From the NCBI GenBank assembly GCA_964036315.1, contig OZ038517.1, positions 47,786,237-47,850,236 of the forward strand: DNA of 64,000 nt, given 5' to 3'. The DNA is from Acanthosepion esculentum (Eukaryota; Mollusca; Cephalopoda; Sepiida; Sepiidae). Position 1 is the stretch's first letter. Every line of letters begins with the position of its first letter. Below, in pieces: positions 1 through 13,565 of this stretch. A program made the translations under genes and the position numbers. The notes under the pieces are model-generated. The model was not told the DNA's origin. It was given only the letters and a program-made list of their open reading frames with translations, and made no database searches.

Positions 1-300
1 TTTCTTCTTTTTTCTTTTCTTTCTTTAATTTATCTTTTTGTTATTTCTTTTTCTTTTTCTTTTCTTTTTCTCTTTCTCTTTTCTTTTCCTCTTCTTTTTT
101 CTATTTCTTTTTCTAAATCCTTTTTTGCTTTTCTTTTTGTCTTTGTTTTTGTTTTCTTTTTGTTTTTTTTTAATCTTTTTTGTTATTTGTTTATTCTTTC
201 TTTTTTCTTTTCTTTTTTTCTTTTTCTTTCCTTTTTCCTTTTTTTCTTTTTCATTCTTATTTTCCATTTTCTTTTTTATTTTATTTTTCTCTTTTTTAAA
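1..300. repeat. Polypyrimidine low-complexity tract
   Basis: Almost pure T with scattered C, built from TTTC, TTTTC and TTTTTG words. It reads open in several frames only because it lacks stops, giving F/L-rich or K-rich peptides. I see no coding signal. Confidence 0.85.
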
Positions 301-354
301 CTCTCATCAGAATAATTGGTCCAATTACGAAAACTTCTAATCAAAATCTTTTTT

Positions 355-760
355 TTTGTTTATTTACAGGTAGGTGTTGAGTTTTTCACTCTGGTTCAGT
401 GAAAGTGCGGCATGCTGACATATTTGGTAAGCGACATTCTCTCTGAGGATTTTAATCTGCAACTTCATTAAATATTTTCCCTTTGCCTCTCTCGGCTCGA
501 CAGCGGACGGGCACGTGCAATCATGAGCCTGTCTTTGAAATAGTCTGCTTTTATACGCAGTTCCTGGAGCATGAATAGGAACATGGTCTGCATAAATATA
601 CGATGTTTCTTTTATATCCTTATTAATATATGGCGTTTCTTTTATATCGATCTCAATGAATATGACACATGCATGGATAGGAGTGTATGAAATTAAATTC
701 GGTAGACGCTTGTGTGAGGGTGGATTGATAAGTCTGTATCCTGCTACGTACATATTAAAT
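355..760 (-). other. Unclassified segment with TATA-like and AATAAA signals
   Basis: On the minus strand there is a TATA-like box (TATAAAAG, near 549-556). About 190 bases downstream is AATAAA (near 359-364), followed by an A-rich run. A 129-codon frame spans most of it, with no recognisable domain. Promoter and poly-A signals this close together would suit an LTR or a small retroposon end. I could not find TG/CA ends or a target duplication, so the identity stays open. Confidence 0.25.
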
Positions 761-935
761 GAATTTCTTTCAGAAAATGTTGGCTTTGTAACGTTTGATC
801 TGTGCTCGTTCGTAATGGATGAAGTGCATTAACAAAGAAATAGATTAAGTTGAAAAATAAGCATTAGTTGGGTAAAACAAAAGCCTCTTTCATCGTTAGG
901 TGACAGACTTACTGATTTACATGCTTCTGTGCTAC

Positions 936-946
<11 letters not shown>

Positions 947-1024
<78 letters not shown>
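947..1024. repeat. (TA)n microsatellite
   Basis: About 78 bases of alternating TA, entered through a few CATA steps. It runs directly into the left arm of the palindrome that starts at 1021. Confidence 0.95.
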
Positions 1025-1027
<3 letters not shown>

Positions 1028-1151
1028 GTGAACATAGAAGTCAACACTTAGAGGAGACAGTCTGTTTCATGCTAGATGTAATCGTCAGGCCACCATCTAG
1101 CATGAAACAGACTGTCGCCTCTAAGTGTTGACTTCTATGTTCACTTTTATA
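1021..1151. repeat. Foldback element, 58-bp arms (family F1)
   Basis: Left arm 1021-1078 pairs with right arm 1094-1151 with only a few mismatches, around a 15-base loop (1079-1093). The arms carry the word CATGAAACAGACTGTC. The same arm sequence recurs at 16340-16410 and as a second palindrome at 16511-16643. Its flank (CACACGCTCTATCTCTGATA, 1155-1175) also recurs at 16652-16671. The element sits between (TA)n tracts. Confidence 0.85.
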
Positions 1152-1222
1152 TTTACACACGCTCTATCTCTGATATTGACCTCTTTATCCCATAAATATA
1201 GCACACTTTAAGATTATATTTC

Positions 1223-1225
<3 letters not shown>

Positions 1226-1276
<51 letters not shown>

Positions 1277-1334
1277 AATTGACAAAGTCCGACAATTATT
1301 TTAAGACATTTATAAAAATATATATAAAAATAAC

Positions 1335-1371
<37 letters not shown>
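1226..1371. repeat. Two (TA)n tracts around a foldback fragment
   Basis: (TA)n at about 1226-1271 and 1338-1370 enclose a short piece (1272-1337). Its words GACAAAGTCCGACAATTATT and TTAAGACATTT are the reverse complement of sequence at 50230-50262, the outer flank of the palindrome at 50141-50247. It is therefore a truncated, inverted relative of that family. Confidence 0.7.
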
Positions 1372-1375
<4 letters not shown>

Positions 1376-1735
1376 TGTGTCCATAAAGTTCGTGTGCACT
1401 TTAAAATGTATAACTTTGTTTGTATTTGCGATAGAAATAATCTGTAAAAAATGTGATAAAGTTTAATGTACCTAGTTTTAAGTATAGCTAAAATAACTAA
1501 TGTGATTTCAGGCATTACTGTAAATCAGTTGGCAAATGTTTTCCGTGAACTGCAAAATCGTATTTACCCTTTGTATTGCTAATGATGGCGGACATGTGGA
1601 AACTTAAATAAAATTTCAATAAAACCTTAAAAAATATAGATTTACTTCTTTCTAATCCTTTTTACAAATTATTTCTATTGCAAATACAAATAAAGTTATA
1701 ATGTTTAAAAAGTGCGCACGAACTTTATGGACACC

Positions 1736-1738
<3 letters not shown>
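1372..1738. mobile_element. Mariner-like MITE with long terminal inverted repeats
   Basis: The left end (GTGTCCATAAAGTTCGTG) and right end (GCACGAACTTTATGGACACC) are inverted copies. The inverted similarity runs on for about 90 bases, through the word TTGTATTTGC and its partner GCAAATACAA. The ends adjoin TA dinucleotides inside (TA)n, the target expected for Tc1/mariner. At about 367 bp with no open frame it is non-autonomous. The exact left boundary is blurred by two extra bases beside the microsatellite. Confidence 0.7.
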
Positions 1739-1769
<31 letters not shown>

Positions 1770-2500
1770 CCGGCGCTAGGGTCTCGCCCTCCCCAACATC
1801 GAAAATTTGATCTCTACTACATGTCGATTTCTAAGTTTCCCAACCTGTGGGCCACAACCCCTCGAAGGAAAATTGGGTGTGGGAAAGGGCGGCGCTTTTT
1901 TGAAATTACTAAAAATCAGGGGATTATCTAATTCAAATGAAAATTTCATTTTATATTCATTAAATATTTATTTTTTTATAATGAAAAGTTTTTTTTTATT
2001 TAAATAAAATCTGAGAAAATGTTATACTTTTTGTAATAATCACCAATATTTTCAATTAAAGTCACGAATTTTTACATTTCCATGAAGACTAATTGCCGAC
2101 GCACCTCCAATGAAAAATCTCAGCATGTAGCACCTTTGGAAAGTGCCTAAAAGACATACCACGGTTTGACCCAAGCCTTATGATTGAATTTGGGTAAACG
2201 GAATCTTTGGGAGCCATTGATAGTTGTGCTAGCATGAAGTCACAAGTCATCTTGGCTGAGGGTGTGAGTGTGCTGCGCTTGTTCAGACTGTTGATCATGC
2301 TTGATGATGTGCTATCTCCCAGTAACTGTAACTGATGTCAGCTCAGCATAGTTGCTCTGTGGGTGTTCAAAAAACACAGGCGTGCCTGAGCAGTAGTAGA
2401 CGGGCTTCCTGGGATACGAATTGCTAGTCGTCCATGGATATAGGAAAATGAAGTTAAAAATATAATGCTACATCGAACTGAGGTAATTATTCTCGCCAAG
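1739..2500. other. Intervening unclassified sequence
   Basis: A short (TA)n (1739-1766) leads into sequence with the phrase CAACCTGTGGGCCACAACCC (about 1840-1859), which resembles hAT terminal regions. No matching second end was found. A 69-codon minus frame (2089-2298) matches no family I know. The segment ends where the 102-bp array begins. Confidence 0.3.
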
Positions 2501-5500
2501 AGTACAGAACTGTCATGTGGAATCAGTCCTTCTGTTTGGTAGAGAATGCTGGACAATCTCCTCACAGATAAAGAGACTTGAAGCAACAGAAAGAAAGAAA
2601 AGAGTACTGAACTGTTATGCAGAATCAGTCCTTCTGTACGGTAGAGAATGCTGGACAATCTCCTCACAGATAAAGAGACTTGAAGCAACAGAAAGAAAGA
2701 AAAGAGTACAGAACTGTCATGTGGAATCAGTCCTTCTGTATGGTAGAGAATGCTGGACAATCTCCTCACAGATAAAGATACTTGAAGCAACAGAAAGAAA
2801 GAAAAGAGTACTGAACTGTTATGCAGAATCAGTCCTTCTGTATGGTAGAGAATGCTGGACAATCTCCTCACAGATAAAGAGACTTGAAGCAACAGAAAGA
2901 AAGAAAAGAGTACTGAACTGTTATGCAGAATCAGTCCTTCTGTACGGTAGAGAATGCTGGACAATCTCCTCACAGATAAAGAGACTTGAAGCAACAGAAA
3001 GAAAGAAAAGAGTACAGAACTGTCATGTGGAATCAGTCCTTCTGTATGGTAGAGAATGCTGGACAATCTCCTCACAGATAAAGATACTTGAAGCAACAGA
3101 AAGAAAGAAAAGAGTACTGAACTGTTATGCAGAATCAGTCCTTCTGTATGGTAGAGAATGCTGGACAATCTCCTCACAGATAAAGAGACTTGAAGCAACA
3201 GAAAGAAAGAAAAGAGTACTGAACTGTTATGCAGAATCAGTCCTTCTGTACGGTAGAGAATGCTGGACAATCTCCTCACAGATAAAGAGACTTGAAGCAA
3301 CAGAAAGAAAGAAAAGAGTACAGAACTGTCATGTGGAATCAGTCCTTCTGTATGGTAGAGAATGCTGGACAATCTCCTCACAGATAAAGATACTTGAAGC
3401 AACAGAAAGAAAGAAAAGAGTACTGAACTGTTATGCAGAATCAGTCCTTCTGTATGGTAGAGAATGCTGGACAATCTCCTCACAGATAAAGAGACTTGAA
3501 GCAACAGAAAGAAAGAAAAGAGTACTGAACTGTTATGCAGAATCAGTCCTTCTGTACGGTAGAGAATGCTGGACAATCTCCTCACAGATAAAGAGACTTG
3601 AAGCAACAGAAAGAAAGAAAAGAGTACAGAACTGTCATGTGGAATCAGTCCTTCTGTATGGTAGAGAATGCTGGACAATCTCCTCACAGATAAAGATACT
3701 TGAAGCAACAGAAAGAAAGAAAAGAGTACTGAACTGTTATGCAGAATCAGTCCTTCTGTATGGTAGAGAATGCTGGACAATCTCCTCACAGATAAAGAGA
3801 CTTGAAGCAACAGAAAGAAAGAAAAGAGTACTGAACTGTTATGCAGAATCAGTCCTTCTGTACGGTAGAGAATGCTGGACAATCTCCTCACAGATAAAGA
3901 GACTTGAAGCAACAGAAAGAAAGAAAAGAGTACAGAACTGTCATGTGGAATCAGTCCTTCTGTATGGTAGAGAATGCTGGACAATCTCCTCACAGATAAA
4001 GATACTTGAAGCAACAGAAAGAAAGAAAAGAGTACTGAACTGTTATGCAGAATCAGTCCTTCTGTATGGTAGAGAATGCTGGACAATCTCCTCACAGATA
4101 AAGAGACTTGAAGCAACAGAAAGAAAGAAAAGAGTACTGAACTGTTATGCAGAATCAGTCCTTCTGTACGGTAGAGAATGCTGGACAATCTCCTCACAGA
4201 TAAAGAGACTTGAAGCAACAGAAAGAAAGAAAAGAGTACAGAACTGTCATGTGGAATCAGTCCTTCTGTATGGTAGAGAATGCTGGACAATCTCCTCACA
4301 GATAAAGATACTTGAAGCAACAGAAAGAAAGAAAAGAGTACAGAACTGTCATGTGGAATCAGTCCTTCTGTATGGTAGAGAATGCTGGACAATCTCCTCA
4401 CAGATAAAGATACTTGAAGCAACAGAAAGAAAGAAAAGAGTACTGAACTGTTATGCAGAATCAGTCCTTCTGTATGGTAGAGAATGCTGGACAATCTCCT
4501 CACAGATAAAGAGACTTGAAGCAACAGAAAGAAAGAAAAGAGTACAGAACTGTCATGTGGAATCAGTCCTTCTGTATGGTAGAGAATGCTGGACAATCTC
4601 CTCACAGATAAAGATACTTGAAGCAACAGAAAGAAAGAAAAGAGTACAGAACTGTCATGTGGAATCAGTCCTTCTGTATGGTAGAGAATGCTGGACAATC
4701 TCCTCACAGATAAAGAGACTTGAAGCAACAGAAAGAAAGAAAAGAGTACAGAACTGTCATGTGGAATCAGTCCTTCTGTATGGTAGAGAATGCTGGACAA
4801 TCTCCTCACAGATAAAGAGACTTGAAGCAACAGAAAGAAAGAAAAGAGTACAGAACTGTCATGTGGAATCAGTCCTTCTGTATGGTAGAGAATGCTGGAC
4901 AATCTCCTCACAGATAAAGATACTTGAAGCAACAGAAAGAAAGAAAAGAGTACTGAACTGTTATGCAGAATCAGTCCTTCTGTATGGTAGAGAATGCTGG
5001 ACAATCTCCTCACAGATAAAGAGACTTGAAGCAACAGAAAGAAAGAAAAGAGTACTGAACTGTTATGCAGAATCAGTCCTTCTGTACGGTAGAGAATGCT
5101 GGACAATCTCCTCACAGATAAAGAGACTTGAAGCAACAGAAAGAAAGAAAAGAGTACAGAACTGTCATGTGGAATCAGTCCTTCTGTATGGTAGAGAATG
5201 CTGGACAATCTCCTCACAGATAAAGATACTTGAAGCAACAGAAAGAAAGAAAAGAGTACAGAACTGTCATGTGGAATCAGTCCTTCTGTATGGTAGAGAA
5301 TGCTGGACAATCTCCTCACAGATAAAGATACTTGAAGCAACAGAAAGAAAGAAAAGAGTACTGAACTGTTATGCAGAATCAGTCCTTCTGTATGGTAGAG
5401 AATGCTGGACAATCTCCTCACAGATAAAGAGACTTGAAGCAACAGAAAGAAAGAAAAGAGTACAGAACTGTCATGTGGAATCAGTCCTTCTGTATGGTAG

Positions 5501-8500
5501 AGAATGCTGGACAATCTCCTCACAGATAAAGAGACTTGAAGCAACAGAAAGAAAGAAAAGAGTACAGAACTGTCATGTGGAATCAGTCCTTCTGTATGGT
5601 AGAGAATGCTGGACAATCTCCTCACAGATAAAGATACTTGAAGCAACAGAAAGAAAGAAAAGAGTACTGAACTGTTATGCAGAATCAGTCCTTCTGTATG
5701 GTAGAGAATGCTGGACAATCTCCTCACAGATAAAGAGACTTGAAGCAACAGAAAGAAAGAAAAGAGTACTGAACTGTTATGCAGAATCAGTCCTTCTGTA
5801 CGGTAGAGAATGCTGGACAATCTCCTCACAGATAAAGAGACTTGAAGCAACAGAAAGAAAGAAAAGAGTACAGAACTGTCATGTGGAATCAGTCCTTCTG
5901 TATGGTAGAGAATGCTGGACAATCTCCTCACAGATAAAGATACTTGAAGCAACAGAAAGAAAGAAAAGAGTACTGAACTGTTATGCAGAATCAGTCCTTC
6001 TGTATGGTAGAGAATGCTGGACAATCTCCTCACAGATAAAGAGACTTGAAGCAACAGAAAGAAAGAAAAGAGTACTGAACTGTTATGCAGAATCAGTCCT
6101 TCTGTACGGTAGAGAATGCTGGACAATCTCCTCACAGATAAAGAGACTTGAAGCAACAGAAAGAAAGAAAAGAGTACAGAACTGTCATGTGGAATCAGTC
6201 CTTCTGTATGGTAGAGAATGCTGGACAATCTCCTCACAGATAAAGATACTTGAAGCAACAGAAAGAAAGAAAAGAGTACTGAACTGTTATGCAGAATCAG
6301 TCCTTCTGTATGGTAGAGAATGCTGGACAATCTCCTCACAGATAAAGAGACTTGAAGCAACAGAAAGAAAGAAAAGAGTACTGAACTGTTATGCAGAATC
6401 AGTCCTTCTGTACGGTAGAAAATGCTGGACAATCTCCTCACAGATAAAGAGACTTGAAGCAACAGAAAGAAAGAAAAGAGTACAGAACTGTCATGTGGAA
6501 TCAGTCCTTCTGTATGGTAGAGAATGCTGGACAATCTCCTCACAGATAAAGATACTTGAAGCAACAGAAAGAAAGAAAAGAGTACTGAACTGTTATGCAG
6601 AATCAGTCCTTCTGTATGGTAGAGAATGCTGGACAATCTCCTCACAGATAAAGAGACTTGAAGCAACAGAAAGAAAGAAAAGAGTACTGAACTGTTATGC
6701 AGAATCAGTCCTTCTGTACGGTAGAGAATGCTGGACAATCTCCTCACAGATAAAGAGACTTGAAGCAACAGAAAGAAAGAAAAGAGTACTGAACTGTTAT
6801 GTAGAATCAGCCCTTCTGTATGGTAGAGAATGCTGGACAATCTCCTCACAGATAAAGAGACTTGAAGCAACAGAAAGAAAGAAAAGAGTACTGAACTGTT
6901 ATGCAGAATCAGTCCTTCTGTACGGTAGAGAATGCTGGACAATCTCCTCACAGATAAAGAGACTTGAAGCAACAGAAAGAAAGAAAAGAGTACTGAACTG
7001 TTATGCAGAATCAGTCCTTCTGTACGGTAGAGAATGCTGGACAATCTCCTCACAGATAAAGAGACTTGAAGCAACAGAAAGAAAGAAAAGAGTACTGAAC
7101 TGTTATGCAGAATCAGTCCTTCTGTACGGTAGAGAATGCTGGACAATCTCCTCACAGATAAAGAGACTTGAAGCAACAGAAAGAAAGAAAAGAGTACAGA
7201 ACTGTCATGTGGAATCAGTCCTTCTGTATGGTAGAGAATGCTGGACAATCTCCTCACAGATAAAGATACTTGAAGCAACAGAAAGAAAGAAAAGAGTACA
7301 GAACTGTCATGTGGAATCAGTCCTTCTGTATGGTAGAGAATGCTGGACAATCTCCTCACAGATAAAGAGACTTGAAGCAACAGAAAGAAAGAAAAGAGTA
7401 CAGAACTGTCATGTGGAATCAGTCCTTCTGTATGGTAGAGAATGCTGGACAATCTCCTCACAGATAAAGAGACTTGAAGCAACAGAAAGAAAGAAAAGAG
7501 TACAGAACTGTCATGTGGAATCAGTCCTTCTGTATGGTAGAGAATGCTGGACAATCTCCTCACAGATAAAGATACTTGAAGCAACAGAAAGAAAGAAAAG
7601 AGTACTGAACTGTTATGCAGAATCAGTCCTTCTGTATGGTAGAGAATGCTGGACAATCTCCTCACAGATAAAGAGACTTGAAGCAACAGAAAGAAAGAAA
7701 AGAGTACTGAACTGTTATGCAGAATCAGTCCTTCTGTACGGTAGAGAATGCTGGACAATCTCCTCACAGATAAAGAGACTTGAAGCAACAGAAAGAAAGA
7801 AAAGAGTACAGAACTGTCATGTGGAATCAGTCCTTCTGTATGGTAGAGAATGCTGGACAATCTCCTCACAGATAAAGATACTTGAAGCAACAGAAAGAAA
7901 GAAAAGAGTACAGAACTGTCATGTGGAATCAGTCCTTCTGTATGGTAGAGAATGCTGGACAATCTCCTCACAGATAAAGATACTTGAAGCAACAGAAAGA
8001 AAGAAAAGAGTACTGAACTGTTATGCAGAATCAGTCCTTCTGTATGGTAGAGAATGCTGGACAATCTCCTCACAGATAAAGAGACTTGAAGCAACAGAAA
8101 GAAAGAAAAGAGTACAGAACTGTCATGTGGAATCAGTCCTTCTGTATGGTAGAGAATGCTGGACAATCTCCTCACAGATAAAGAGACTTGAAGCAACAGA
8201 AAGAAAGAAAAGAGTACAGAACTGTCATGTGGAATCAGTCCTTCTGTATGGTAGAGAATGCTGGACAATCTCCTCACAGATAAAGATACTTGAAGCAACA
8301 GAAAGAAAGAAAAGAGTACTGAACTGTTATGCAGAATCAGTCCTTCTGTATGGTAGAGAATGCTGGACAATCTCCTCACAGATAAAGAGACTTGAAGCAA
8401 CAGAAAGAAAGAAAAGAGTACTGAACTGTTATGCAGAATCAGTCCTTCTGTACGGTAGAGAATGCTGGACAATCTCCTCACAGATAAAGAGACTTGAAGC

Positions 8501-11500
8501 AACAGAAAGAAAGAAAAGAGTACAGAACTGTCATGTGGAATCAGTCCTTCTGTATGGTAGAGAATGCTGGACAATCTCCTCACAGATAAAGATACTTGAA
8601 GCAACAGAAAGAAAGAAAAGAGTACTGAACTGTTATGCAGAATCAGTCCTTCTGTATGGTAGAGAATGCTGGACAATCTCCTCACAGATAAAGAGACTTG
8701 AAGCAACAGAAAGAAAGAAAAGAGTACTGAACTGTTATGCAGAATCAGTCCTTCTGTACGGTAGAGAATGCTGGACAATCTCCTCACAGATAAAGAGACT
8801 TGAAGCAACAGAAAGAAAGAAAAGAGTACAGAACTGTCATGTGGAATCAGTCCTTCTGTATGGTAGAGAATGCTGGACAATCTCCTCACAGATAAAGATA
8901 CTTGAAGCAACAGAAAGAAAGAAAAGAGTACTGAACTGTTATGCAGAATCAGTCCTTCTGTATGGTAGAGAATGCTGGACAATCTCCTCACAGATAAAGA
9001 GACTTGAAGCAACAGAAAGAAAGAAAAGAGTACTGAACTGTTATGCAGAATCAGTCCTTCTGTACGGTAGAAAATGCTGGACAATCTCCTCACAGATAAA
9101 GAGACTTGAAGCAACAGAAAGAAAGAAAAGAGTACAGAACTGTCATGTGGAATCAGTCCTTCTGTATGGTAGAGAATGCTGGACAATCTCCTCACAGATA
9201 AAGATACTTGAAGCAACAGAAAGAAAGAAAAGAGTACTGAACTGTTATGCAGAATCAGTCCTTCTGTATGGTAGAGAATGCTGGACAATCTCCTCACAGA
9301 TAAAGAGACTTGAAGCAACAGAAAGAAAGAAAAGAGTACTGAACTGTTATGCAGAATCAGTCCTTCTGTACGGTAGAGAATGCTGGACAATCTCCTCACA
9401 GATAAAGAGACTTGAAGCAACAGAAAGAAAGAAAAGAGTACTGAACTGTTATGTAGAATCAGCCCTTCTGTATGGTAGAGAATGCTGGACAATCTCCTCA
9501 CAGATAAAGAGACTTGAAGCAACAGAAAGAAAGAAAAGAGTACTGAACTGTTATGCAGAATCAGTCCTTCTGTACGGTAGAGAATGCTGGACAATCTCCT
9601 CACAGATAAAGAGACTTGAAGCAACAGAAAGAAAGAAAAGAGTACTGAACTGTTATGCAGAATCAGTCCTTCTGTACGGTAGAGAATGCTGGACAATCTC
9701 CTCACAGATAAAGAGACTTGAAGCAACAGAAAGAAAGAAAAGAGTACTGAACTGTTATGCAGAATCAGTCCTTCTGTACGGTAGAGAATGCTGGACAATC
9801 TCCTCACAGATAAAGAGACTTGAAGCAACAGAAAGAAAGAAAAGAGTACTGAACTGTTATGCAGAATCAGTCCTTCTGTACGGTAGAGAATGCTGGACAA
9901 TCTCCTCACAGATAAAGAGACTTGAAGCAACAGAAAGAAAGAAAAGAGTACTGAACTGTTATGCAGAATCAGTCCTTCTGTACGGTAGAGAATGCTGGAC
10001 AATCTCCTCACAGATAAAGAGACTTGAAGCAACAGAAAGAAAGAAAAGAGTACTGAACTGTTATGCAGAATCAGTCCTTCTGTACGGTAGAGAATGCTGG
10101 ACAATCTCCTCACAGATAAAGAGACTTGAAGCAACAGAAAGAAAGAAAAGAGTACTGAACTGTTATGCAGAATCAGTCCTTCTGTACGGTAGAGAATGCT
10201 GGACAATCTCCTCACAGATAAAGAGACTTGAAGCAACAGAAAGAAAGAAAAGAGTACTGAACTGTTATGCAGAATCAGTCCTTCTGTACGGTAGAGAATG
10301 CTGGACAATCTCCTCACAGATAAAGAGACTTGAAGCAACAGAAAGAAAGAAAAGAGTACTGAACTGTTATGCAGAATCAGTCCTTCTGTACGGTAGAGAA
10401 TGCTGGACAATCTCCTCACAGATAAAGAGACTTGAAGCAACAGAAAGAAAGAAAAGAGTACTGAACTGTTATGCAGAATCAGTCCTTCTGTACGGTAGAG
10501 AATGCTGGACAATCTCCTCACAGATAAAGAGACTTGAAGCAACAGAAAGAAAGAAAAGAGTACTGAACTGTTATGCAGAATCAGTCCTTCTGTACGGTAG
10601 AGAATGCTGGACAATCTCCTCACAGATAAAGAGACTTGAAGCAACAGAAAGAAAGAAAAGAGTACTGAACTGTTATGCAGAATCAGTCCTTCTGTACGGT
10701 AGAGAATGCTGGACAATCTCCTCACAGATAAAGAGACTTGAAGCAACAGAAAGAAAGAAAAGAGTACTGAACTGTTATGCAGAATCAGTCCTTCTGTACG
10801 GTAGAGAATGCTGGACAATCTCCTCACAGATAAAGAGACTTGAAGCAACAGAAAGAAAGAAAAGAGTACTGAACTGTTATGCAGAATCAGTCCTTCTGTA
10901 CGGTAGAGAATGCTGGACAATCTCCTCACAGATAAAGAGACTTGAAGCAACAGAAAGAAAGAAAAGAGTACTGAACTGTTATGCAGAATCAGTCCTTCTG
11001 TACGGTAGAGAATGCTGGACAATCTCCTCACAGATAAAGAGACTTGAAGCAACAGAAAGAAAGAAAAGAGTACTGAACTGTTATGCAGAATCAGTCCTTC
11101 TGTACGGTAGAGAATGCTGGACAATCTCCTCACAGATAAAGAGACTTGAAGCAACAGAAAGAAAGAAAAGAGTACTGAACTGTTATGCAGAATCAGTCCT
11201 TCTGTACGGTAGAGAATGCTGGACAATCTCCTCACAGATAAAGAGACTTGAAGCAACAGAAAGAAAGAAAAGAGTACTGAACTGTTATGCAGAATCAGTC
11301 CTTCTGTACGGTAGAGAATGCTGGACAATCTCCTCACAGATAAAGAGACTTGAAGCAACAGAAAGAAAGAAAAGAGTACTGAACTGTTATGTAGAATCAG
11401 CCCTTCTGTATGGTAGAGAATGCTGGACAATCTCCTCACAGATAAAGAGACTTGAAGCAACAGAAAGAAAGAAAAGAGTACTGAACTGTTATGCAGAATC

Positions 11501-13195
11501 AGTCCTTCTGTACGGTAGAGAATGCTGGACAATCTCCTCACAGATAAAGAGACTTGAAGCAACAGAAAGAAAGAAAAGAGTACTGAACTGTTATGTAGAA
11601 TCAGCCCTTCTGTATGGTAGAGAATGCTGGACAATCTCCTCACAGATAAGGAGACTTGAAGCAACAGAAAGAAAGAAAAGAGTACTGAACTGTTATGCAG
11701 AATCAGTCCTTCTGTACGGTAGAGAATGCTGGACAATCTCCTCACAGATAAAGAGACTTGAAGCAACAGAAAGAAAGAAAAGAGTACTGAACTGTTATGC
11801 AGAATCAGTCCTTCTGTACGGTAGAGAATGCTGGACAATCTCCTCACAGATAAAGAGACTTGAAGCAACAGAAAGAAAGAAAAGAGTACTGAACTGTTAT
11901 GCAGAATCAGTCCTTCTGTATGGTAGAGAATGCTGGACAATCTCCTCACAGATAAAGAGACTTGAAGCAACAGAAAGAAAGAAAAGAGTACTGAACTGTT
12001 ATGCAGAATCAGTCCTTCTGTACGGTAGAGAATGCTGGACAATCTCCTCACAGATAAAGAGACTTGAAGCAACAGAAAGAAAGAAAAGAGTACTGAACTG
12101 TTATGCAGAATCAGTCCTTCTGTACGGTAGAGAATGCTGGACAATCTCCTCACAGATAAAGAGACTTGAAGCAACAGAAAGAAAGAAAAGAGTACTGAAC
12201 TGTTATGTAGAATCAGCCCTTCTGTATGGTAGAGAATGCTGGACAATCTCCTCACAGATAAAGATACTTGAAGCAACAGAAAGAAAGAAAAGAGTACTGA
12301 ACTGTTATGCAGAATCAGTCCTTCTGTACGGTAGAGAATGCTGGACAATCTCCTCACAGATAAAGAGACTTGAAGCAACAGAAAGAAAGAAAAGAGTACT
12401 GAACTGTTATGTAGAATCAGTCCTTCTGTACGGTAGAGAATGCTGGACAATCTCCTCACAGATAAAGAGACTCGAAGCAACAGAAAGAAAGAAAAGTGTA
12501 CTGAACTGTTATGCAGAATCAGTCCTTCTGTACGGTAGAGAATGCTGGACAATCTCCTCACAGATAAAGAGACTTGAAGCAACAGAAAGAAAGAAAAGAG
12601 TACTGAACTGTTATGCAGAATCAGTCCTTCTGTACGGTAGAGAATGCTGGACAATCTCCTCACAGATAAAGAGACTTGAAGCAACAGAAAGAAAGAAAAG
12701 AGTACTGAACTGTTATGTAGAATCAGCCCTTCTGTATGGTAGAGAATGCTGGACAATCTCCTCACAGATAAAGATACTTGAAGCAACAGAAAGAAAGAAA
12801 AGAGTACTGAACTGTTATGCAGAATCAGTCCTTCTGTACGGTAGAGAATGCTGGACAATCTCCTCACAGATAAAGAGACTTGAAGCAACAGAAAGAAAGA
12901 AAAGAGTACTGAACTGTTATGTAGAATCAGTCCTTCTGTACGGTAGAGAATGCTGGACAATCTCCTCACAGATAAAGAGACTCGAAGCAACAGAAAGAAA
13001 GAAAAGTGTACTGAACTGTTATGCAGAATCAGTCCTTCTGTACGGTAGAGAATGCTGGACAATCTCCTCACAGATAAAGAGACTTGAAGCAACAGAAAGA
13101 AAGAAAAGAGTACTGAACTGTTACGGAATATTACGCCTTGTATATGGCAGTGAACGCAGGACAATCTCCTCAAAGATGAAGAAGAGACAGGACTG
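2501..13195 (+). repeat. Satellite array 1: 104 x 102-bp units from LINE-A reverse transcriptase
   Basis: A perfect 102-bp period runs from 2501 to 13108 (10,608 bases = 104 units, no indels seen), followed by one diverged partial unit (13109-13195). Each plus-strand unit encodes 34 residues around VLLYGRECWTISSQIKRLEA and RKKRVLNCY. This is the segment just after the catalytic domain of a LINE reverse transcriptase, in the class where LLYGSECWTI precedes LEATEMWFYRRML. Units come in several kinds: LNCYAES with TAC or TAT, QNCHVES, and KRL or KIL before EATE. From 2.5 to about 9.4 kb these often alternate as a 306-bp trimer; the rightmost part is nearly uniform. Because 102 is divisible by three and these frames lack stops, both strands stay open for about 10.7 kb (3,559 and 3,611 codons). 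It is satellite DNA, not a gene. Confidence 0.95.
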
Positions 13196-13386
13196 AGTAA
13201 GAATATAATATAAAAAGATGATTTTCAAAAATTACATTGAGATGGAGAGACCTGAGGCTATGTCATATGTCTCACATCTCACTTGTGTTGGAGAATTCTT
13301 TGCATTTATTCATCAATGCCAACAGTCAGCACCTGATAATTACATCATGTATGTGTTGTGCTACCATAATGCATATTCATTAATAG

Positions 13387-13416
<30 letters not shown>
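13387..13416. repeat. Short (TA)n
   Basis: About 30 bases of TA just upstream of a SINE fragment. It appears to replace the missing 5' head of that SINE. Confidence 0.9.
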
Positions 13417-13418
<2 letters not shown>

Positions 13419-13439
13419 CAGGAATTCAAGTGGAATTAG

Positions 13440-13565
13440 AGCTGTGTTCGAATTCCAGTCGAATCCATTACATTCACTTACGTGCTAATACACTTGGGAA
13501 AAGTATGAATCCTCGTCTCCCCCCACCTATGGGTAAATAGGAGGACAGACTGGGTTCTATAGCCT
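13440..13565 (+). mobile_element. 5'-truncated tRNA-derived SINE fragment (family S-II)
   Basis: It starts with a Pol III B-box-like word (GTTCGAATTCCAGTCGAATC) and continues through TTACATTCACTTACG to a C-rich stretch. It matches, base for base in many places, the sequence downstream of a tRNA-like head on the minus strand at 28680-28800. The A-box half is absent here. Confidence 0.5.

Noticed and set aside
38..340. Phe/Leu-rich ORF at the window start
   Set aside because: Low-complexity pyrimidine tract translation.
2338..13196. Two overlapping giant ORFs (3,611 and 3,559 codons) on opposite strands
   Set aside because: Both result from a stop-free 102-bp unit repeated 104 times. The plus frame is a tandem LINE reverse-transcriptase fragment, not a repeat protein gene.
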